Assembly (NCBI GenBank): GCA_002877915.1
Contig: PNJE01000073.1
Coordinates: 1 to 34,174, forward strand
Reading direction: 5' to 3'
Origin: Candidatus Aminicenantota bacterium
GTDB taxonomy: Bacteria; Acidobacteriota; Aminicenantia; Aminicenantales; Saccharicenantaceae
Length of the DNA stretch: 34,174 bases
Shown: one piece after another, positions 34,150-34,174 of the stretch
Layout: each line of letters opens with the position of its first letter
Numbering within the stretch: the first letter of the stretch is position 1
Translations under genes and position numbers: made by a program
The notes under the pieces: model-generated
What the model was told of the DNA's origin: nothing
Databases searched by the model: none
What the model saw: only the letters and a program-made list of their open reading frames with translations

Positions 34150-34174
34150 GATATAAAAAAGGGCGGCCGAAGCC
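34150..34174 (-). terminator. Edge-truncated terminator-like element
   Basis: On the minus strand the window begins GGCTTCGGCCGCCC followed by TTTTTTAT. A G+C-rich stem around CGAA/TTCG plus the T run is typical of intrinsic terminators. Its other arm lies beyond the window, so it would end a leftward transcript coming from the right. Confidence 0.4.

Larger units (their letters stand above)
33817..34174. other. Right-end intergenic region
   Basis: A+T-rich sequence without a convincing gene. It holds a weak leftward promoter and, at the edge, what seems to be half of a terminator. An AGGAGG at 33975-33980 is not followed by a usable start codon. Confidence 0.5.

Overview
The window looks like a chromosomal piece of an uncultured, Gram-negative (diderm) bacterium. 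It has a TonB-dependent receptor, a DUF481-type outer-membrane barrel, a lipoprotein with a lipobox, and many exported proteins. A SAM-I riboswitch places it firmly in Bacteria even though the gene it controls is an archaeal-type S-adenosylmethionine synthetase. The mix of families (exported M20 and imidazolonepropionase-like amidohydrolases, a short Acidobacteria-like secreted coiled-coil protein, flotillin, archaeal-type MAT) recalls Acidobacteriota or Candidatus Aminicenantes. That placement is an inference, not a proof. No rRNA, tRNA, phage, transposase or CRISPR array was seen.

Layout. 1-2441: tail of a vitamin B12-type ABC importer operon (ATPase, binding protein, permease). 2600-4706: a DUF948/YtxH pair and an exported M20 amidohydrolase. 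4711-7104: comEC, split by one in-frame TAG. 7347-10565: three envelope proteins (secreted coiled-coil, lipoprotein, DUF481 barrel). 10697-12900: RNase PH and a convergent PAS-PAS-HD-GYP c-di-GMP phosphodiesterase-like protein. 13387-17192: flotillin, then an aminotransferase fused to a P-loop domain that resembles the PEPCK/HPr-kinase group. 17193-17605: tandem 49-bp REP-like repeats with an inverted copy. 17606-19152: metK with its SAM-I riboswitch and promoter. 19464-21327: remnants of two tandem amidohydrolase paralogues fused out of frame by an apparent deletion. 21596-26654: a nutrient-uptake cluster made of a TonB receptor (broken by one in-frame TGA), ECF S component, methyltransferase, EcfT and EcfA. 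26674-27381: PlsC-like acyltransferase. 27757-33816: a more A+T-rich surface-glycan module with an epimerase, a GT-C membrane protein, a UDP-galactopyranose mutase-like flavoprotein and a membrane sulfatase/phosphoethanolamine-transferase-like enzyme.

How it works together. Two uptake routes are present: a B12-type ABC importer, and an ECF importer paired with an outer-membrane receptor and a methyltransferase, whose substrate is unknown. Much of the rest builds or maintains the envelope. Three loci (comEC, the amidohydrolase pair, the TonB receptor) carry single disabling lesions while the rest of their frames stay intact. That fits recent gene loss or assembly/sequencing errors. Stop-codon reassignment is unlikely because TAG and TGA end other intact genes here.

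The best candidates for something undescribed are the aminotransferase/P-loop fusion with its five-cysteine cluster, the receptor-ECF-methyltransferase cluster, and the amidohydrolase pair in which one partner appears to lack the metal ligands.
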